Positions 61,855-64,000 of a stretch of DNA of 64,000 bases are shown one piece after another; the stretch's first letter is position 1; every line of letters starts with the position of its first letter. Origin of the DNA: Bacteroidota bacterium. Lineage in GTDB: Bacteria > Bacteroidota > Bacteroidia > Chitinophagales > Chitinophagaceae. Both the position numbers and the translations under genes were made by a program. The notes beneath the pieces were generated by a model that was not told the DNA's origin, did not search any database, and saw only the letters and a list, made by a program, of their open reading frames with translations. The stretch lies in NCBI GenBank assembly GCA_028876495.1, contig JAGWRO010000091.1:62001-126000 (forward strand), given 5' to 3'.

Positions 61855-62100
61855 TTAATTTTTGTTATTCAAAAAAACAAAAGGCTTTAAGATTTTATTC
61901 CCTAAAGTTTCACGTACTAATTTTTTGTTCGAAGAAATTTTATATTTATTTATATTAATAACCTCGTAAACTGTTACCAGGTTATCAATTTTTTCAACAT
62001 AAAAAAGAAGTTCATGAAGTAGTTCTACTTCATGCTCAATTGCTTGGGGATTAGATTTTTCTTTGAACAATACCAAAAGATCTCTATTGAATTTGTCCAT
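61855..62100 (-). CDS. Small hypothetical protein
   Basis: An 81-residue soluble protein starting at ATG 62100 (MDKFNRDLLVLFKEKSNPQAIEHEVELLHELLFYVEKI). It is helical, with an acidic first half and a basic second half (INKYKISSNKKLVRETLGNKILKPFVFLNNKN). There is no signal peptide, no transmembrane segment and no recognised domain. Its 3' end lies 6 bp from the stop codon of the oxidoreductase gene on the other strand, and it is 12 bp downstream of the tiny lipoprotein gene. Confidence 0.55.
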   Translation of the reverse strand: MDKFNRDLLVLFKEKSNPQAIEHEVELLHELLFYVEKIDNLVTVYEVININKYKISSNKKLVRETLGNKILKPFVFLNNKN

Positions 62101-62112
62101 TTTGATTGGTTT

Positions 62113-62238
62113 TTAATAGCCTACCATGTTACTATTACATTCACATCCTGTTTTGCTCTTGCGTGAAGCACTGCAACTCATTGCAACAACGGAGAGAATA
62201 ACTAATAATATTAACAAGGCGCGGTTTACGTTTTTCAT
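62113..62238 (-). CDS. Tiny 41-residue lipoprotein
   Basis: A short ORF from ATG 62238. The signal peptide is MKNVNRALLILLVILSVVAM and the lipobox ends at Cys22 (AMSC). The mature part is only about 20 residues: SASRKSK, then the Cys-rich TGCECNS, ending in NMVGY. The two Cys in GCEC plus the lipidated Cys make it unusual. Small lipoproteins with a basic spacer, a GC-rich Cys pair and a VGY-type end occur in Bacteroidota genomes, so this looks real. Function is unknown. It is co-directional with the 81-residue gene. Confidence 0.65.
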   Translation of the reverse strand: MKNVNRALLILLVILSVVAMSCSASRKSKTGCECNSNMVGY

Positions 62239-62361
62239 TAAAATATTTCGATTATTAATTATTAATAAATGCCAATGAGGTATTAGCAATAATAACTCAA
62301 TCCATTTAAAAATTCATAACACCAAATTAAACTATTTTCACCAATAAATATTGTAATTTTT

Positions 62362-63486
62362 TTGAAAAAAAGTAAAAAATTTACTATTAAAAAGCAAAAT
62401 CCGCGTGTTTTGGTGGCACCGCTCGATTGGGGTTTAGGGCACTCAACCCGTTGTATTCCAATTATTAAAGAGCTGATTTTACTGGGTTGCGACGTCTATA
62501 TTGTAGCTGATAAAAAAACTTTTTCTCTCCTAAAAAAAGAGTTCCCTGGCACAGTATTTTTACGGTACAAAGGTTATGAAATTGAGTACAGTCGTCAAAA
62601 AAGCTTCTTTTCGCTTAAACTAATTTTGCAAGCCCCAAAAATTATTCTTAGAATTATTCAGGAAAAAAGATGGTTAAAAAAGGTGATTAAAAGATATTCA
62701 ATTGACGCAGTAATATCTGATAACCGCTTTGGAATGTATCATAAAAATTTTCCTTCAATTTACATAACGCACCAACTTTTTATTAAGACAGGCAATAAAT
62801 TTAGTGAAGGAATTGCACAAAAAATCCATTATCATTTTATAAAAAAATATTCTTGCTGCTGGGTGCCCGATGAGGGCAAAGATGGACTCGCCGGTGAACT
62901 TTCTCATCCCAAAAAAATGCCCGGAAATGTTATTTATATAGGGCCCGTTTCACGGTTTGACAAAATCCCCGATATGGAAAAGGTTTATGATTTGCTCATT
63001 ATCATTTCAGGACCTGAACCTCAGCGAACTATTTTTGAAAACAACATTCTTGAGCAATTAAAAACCGTTGACGGAAATATTTATTTGATTCGCGGTCTTC
63101 CTGAAGAAAGTGAGCCACCGGAAAATTTTAAAAACATAACCATAAAAAATCACCTGCCGGCAAATGAATTAAATGAAGTTTTTGCCATGTCGAAAGTGGT
63201 GATATGCAGAAGTGGTTACACTTCGGTTATGGATTTGACAGCTTTACAAAAAAAAGCCATTTTAATTCCAACTCCCGGTCAAACCGAACAGGAATATCTT
63301 GCAAAATACTTGATGGAGAAGGGATTCTTCTTTTCAGAAAAACAAAACAATTTCTCAATTAAACAATCCTTGAAAAAGGCAGCCACTTTTCATTTTAAAA
63401 AATTAGATTTTCCGAAAGGGGAATATAAAAAAACAGTGGCTGAGTTTGTAAACTCCTTAAAATTCAAGAATGATCCAACTCATTGA
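62362..63486 (+). CDS. GT28/MurG-like glycosyltransferase
   Basis: A 374-residue cytosolic or membrane-associated glycosyltransferase of GT-B fold. N-terminal acceptor domain: RVLVAPLDWGLGHSTRCIPIIKEL (the glycine-rich loop), AVISDNRFGMYHKNFPSIYITHQLF. C-terminal nucleotide-sugar domain: LIIISGPEPQRTIFE, FAMSKVVICRSGYTSVMDLTALQKKAILIPTPGQTEQEYLAKYL, which matches the UDP-GlcNAc site of MurG-like enzymes. No upstream ATG exists; the start is TTG 62362, giving a Lys-rich N-terminus. The acceptor is unknown. Similar proteins are annotated as UDP-N-acetylglucosamine transferase-like. Confidence 0.85.
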   Translation: MKKSKKFTIKKQNPRVLVAPLDWGLGHSTRCIPIIKELILLGCDVYIVADKKTFSLLKKEFPGTVFLRYKGYEIEYSRQKSFFSLKLILQAPKIILRIIQEKRWLKKVIKRYSIDAVISDNRFGMYHKNFPSIYITHQLFIKTGNKFSEGIAQKIHYHFIKKYSCCWVPDEGKDGLAGELSHPKKMPGNVIYIGPVSRFDKIPDMEKVYDLLIIISGPEPQRTIFENNILEQLKTVDGNIYLIRGLPEESEPPENFKNITIKNHLPANELNEVFAMSKVVICRSGYTSVMDLTALQKKAILIPTPGQTEQEYLAKYLMEKGFFFSEKQNNFSIKQSLKKAATFHFKKLDFPKGEYKKTVAEFVNSLKFKNDPTH

Positions 63487-63489
63487 GGA

Positions 63490-63520
63490 AATAAAAATCC
63501 GGGATATTAGTTGGTTTACT
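63490..63520 (+). repeat. Interspersed repeat copy (close to consensus)
   Basis: AATAAAAATCCGGG - ATATTAG - TTGGTTTACT. It begins three bases after the glycosyltransferase stop codon and, with the copy at 21692, best represents the family. Confidence 0.75.
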
Positions 63521-63588
63521 ACCGCCTTATTATCTTCTAAAACAAAATCCTTTTAGTTGTTTCTTCACTGTAAGTGTTTGGTATCTTG

Positions 63589-64000
63589 TCAGTCATCTTC
63601 TTCGCTTACGCGTACACTTCTGTTGAAACTTTCAGAAAGAGAAATCAATGTTTCTGTGCGTTCAATTCCTTTAATTTTTTGTAAATTATCATGAAGTACC
63701 CGACGCAGTTGGCTAATATCTTTACAAACAATTTCAAGATACATGCTATAGTTGCCGGTAGTGTAATTAAGCCTTATAATTTCAGGAATTTTTTCCAGCT
63801 CAGTGGCTACTACATCATAAAGCGAGCTTTTTTCAAGAAAAATTCCAACAAATGCAGTAATATCATAGCCAAGAAGGCCTAAGTTTACTTTTAATTTTTT
63901 ACCTTTAACAATACCAAGTTCTTCCAACTTTTTTATTCGAACATGAATGGTGCCACCACTTACAAAAAGTTTTTTACCTAATTCAGCATAAGGCATTTCT
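63589..64000 (-). CDS. Lrp/AsnC-family transcriptional regulator (5' end outside window)
   Basis: The last ~136 residues of a feast/famine regulator; the ORF stays open at the window edge, so the N-terminal ~15-20 residues are missing. What is visible is the second half of the HTH (PYAELGKKLFVSGGTIHVRIKKLEELGIVKGKKLKVN), then the RAM effector domain (ITAFVGIFLEKSSLYDVVATELEKIPEIIRLNYTTGNYSMYLEIVCKDI... GIERTETLISLSE). The core of the ligand site is present. It should bind an amino acid and act as a multimeric global or local regulator. Confidence 0.92.
   Translation of the reverse strand, partial: EMPYAELGKKLFVSGGTIHVRIKKLEELGIVKGKKLKVNLGLLGYDITAFVGIFLEKSSLYDVVATELEKIPEIIRLNYTTGNYSMYLEIVCKDISQLRRVLHDNLQKIKGIERTETLISLSESFNRSVRVSEEDD

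Noticed and set aside
18276-63520. Interspersed repeats as rho-independent terminators
   Set aside because: Most copies have no GC stem, occur in both orientations relative to gene ends, and one lies between divergent promoters.

Overview
The window is AT-rich chromosomal DNA from a member of the Bacteroidota, most likely a sphingobacterial or Chitinophagaceae-type genome. The reasons are SusC/SusD/SusE outer-membrane genes, a type IX secretion C-terminal domain on a secreted amylase, many TonB-dependent receptors and small lipoproteins with a SPII cleavage Cys, TAnnTTTG-type -7 promoter elements, and almost no Shine-Dalgarno sequences. There are no phage genes, transposases, CRISPR arrays or rRNA. 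One tRNA (Arg-CCG) and one cobalamin riboswitch are present. Family assignment rests on motif recognition only; no database search was run.

Layout. 1-8.4 kb: 3'-truncated dnaA, a DUF3127 protein with an SSB-like acidic tip, an FAD dehydrogenase, an ABC exporter pair, an orphan histidine kinase and a deoxyhypusine-synthase-like enzyme. 8.6-14.2 kb: M28 peptidase, a Tat-exported DsrE-like protein paired with a TsdA-like dihaem cytochrome, rpiB, fabG and beta-carbonic anhydrase. 14.4-17.5 kb: NADP-type isocitrate dehydrogenase followed by two small paralogous proteins, divergent from a LysR regulator. 17.7-22.5 kb: lipoprotein, GH-A and GH76-like glycosidases, DUF2147, tRNA-Arg, MarC. 22.5-31.8 kb: a B12-riboswitch-controlled BtuB-like receptor, a second TonB receptor, a PLP enzyme, and a TolC plus periplasmic adaptor pair. 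31.9-34.1 kb: a MurU-like nucleotidyltransferase with an AmgK-RapZ fusion (cell-wall sugar recycling). 34.3-52.4 kb: a polysaccharide utilisation locus with SusC, SusD, two SusE-like lipoproteins, a GH2-GH53 fusion, a sodium/sugar symporter, a degenerate-NUDIX regulator and a GH13 amylase. 52.5-64 kb: ligA, a NUMOD4/HNH protein, DUF2461, a PDZ protein, alaS with an unusual insertion, a MerR regulator, a 2-oxoacid:ferredoxin oxidoreductase beta subunit, tiny proteins, a glycosyltransferase and a truncated Lrp-type regulator.

How genes fit together. The locus at 35.9-48.0 kb matches the gene content expected for beta-1,4-galactan use: the surface SusCDE complex binds and imports oligosaccharides, the fused endo-galactanase/beta-galactosidase hydrolyses them, and the symporter takes up the sugar. 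A terminator between the SusE genes and the enzyme gene could set different expression levels.

The most unexpected structure is a family of about 30-bp intergenic repeats with the form AATAAAAATCC-N(5-10)-TTNGTTGGTTTACTG. There are about 15 copies across the 64 kb in both orientations. Three copies carry or resemble a hairpin insert, and one supplies the last codons and stop of the histidine kinase. Other notable points are the roughly 100-residue insertion in alanyl-tRNA synthetase, the one-base shift at the start of the second paralogue after icd, and the SSB-like tail of the DUF3127 protein.
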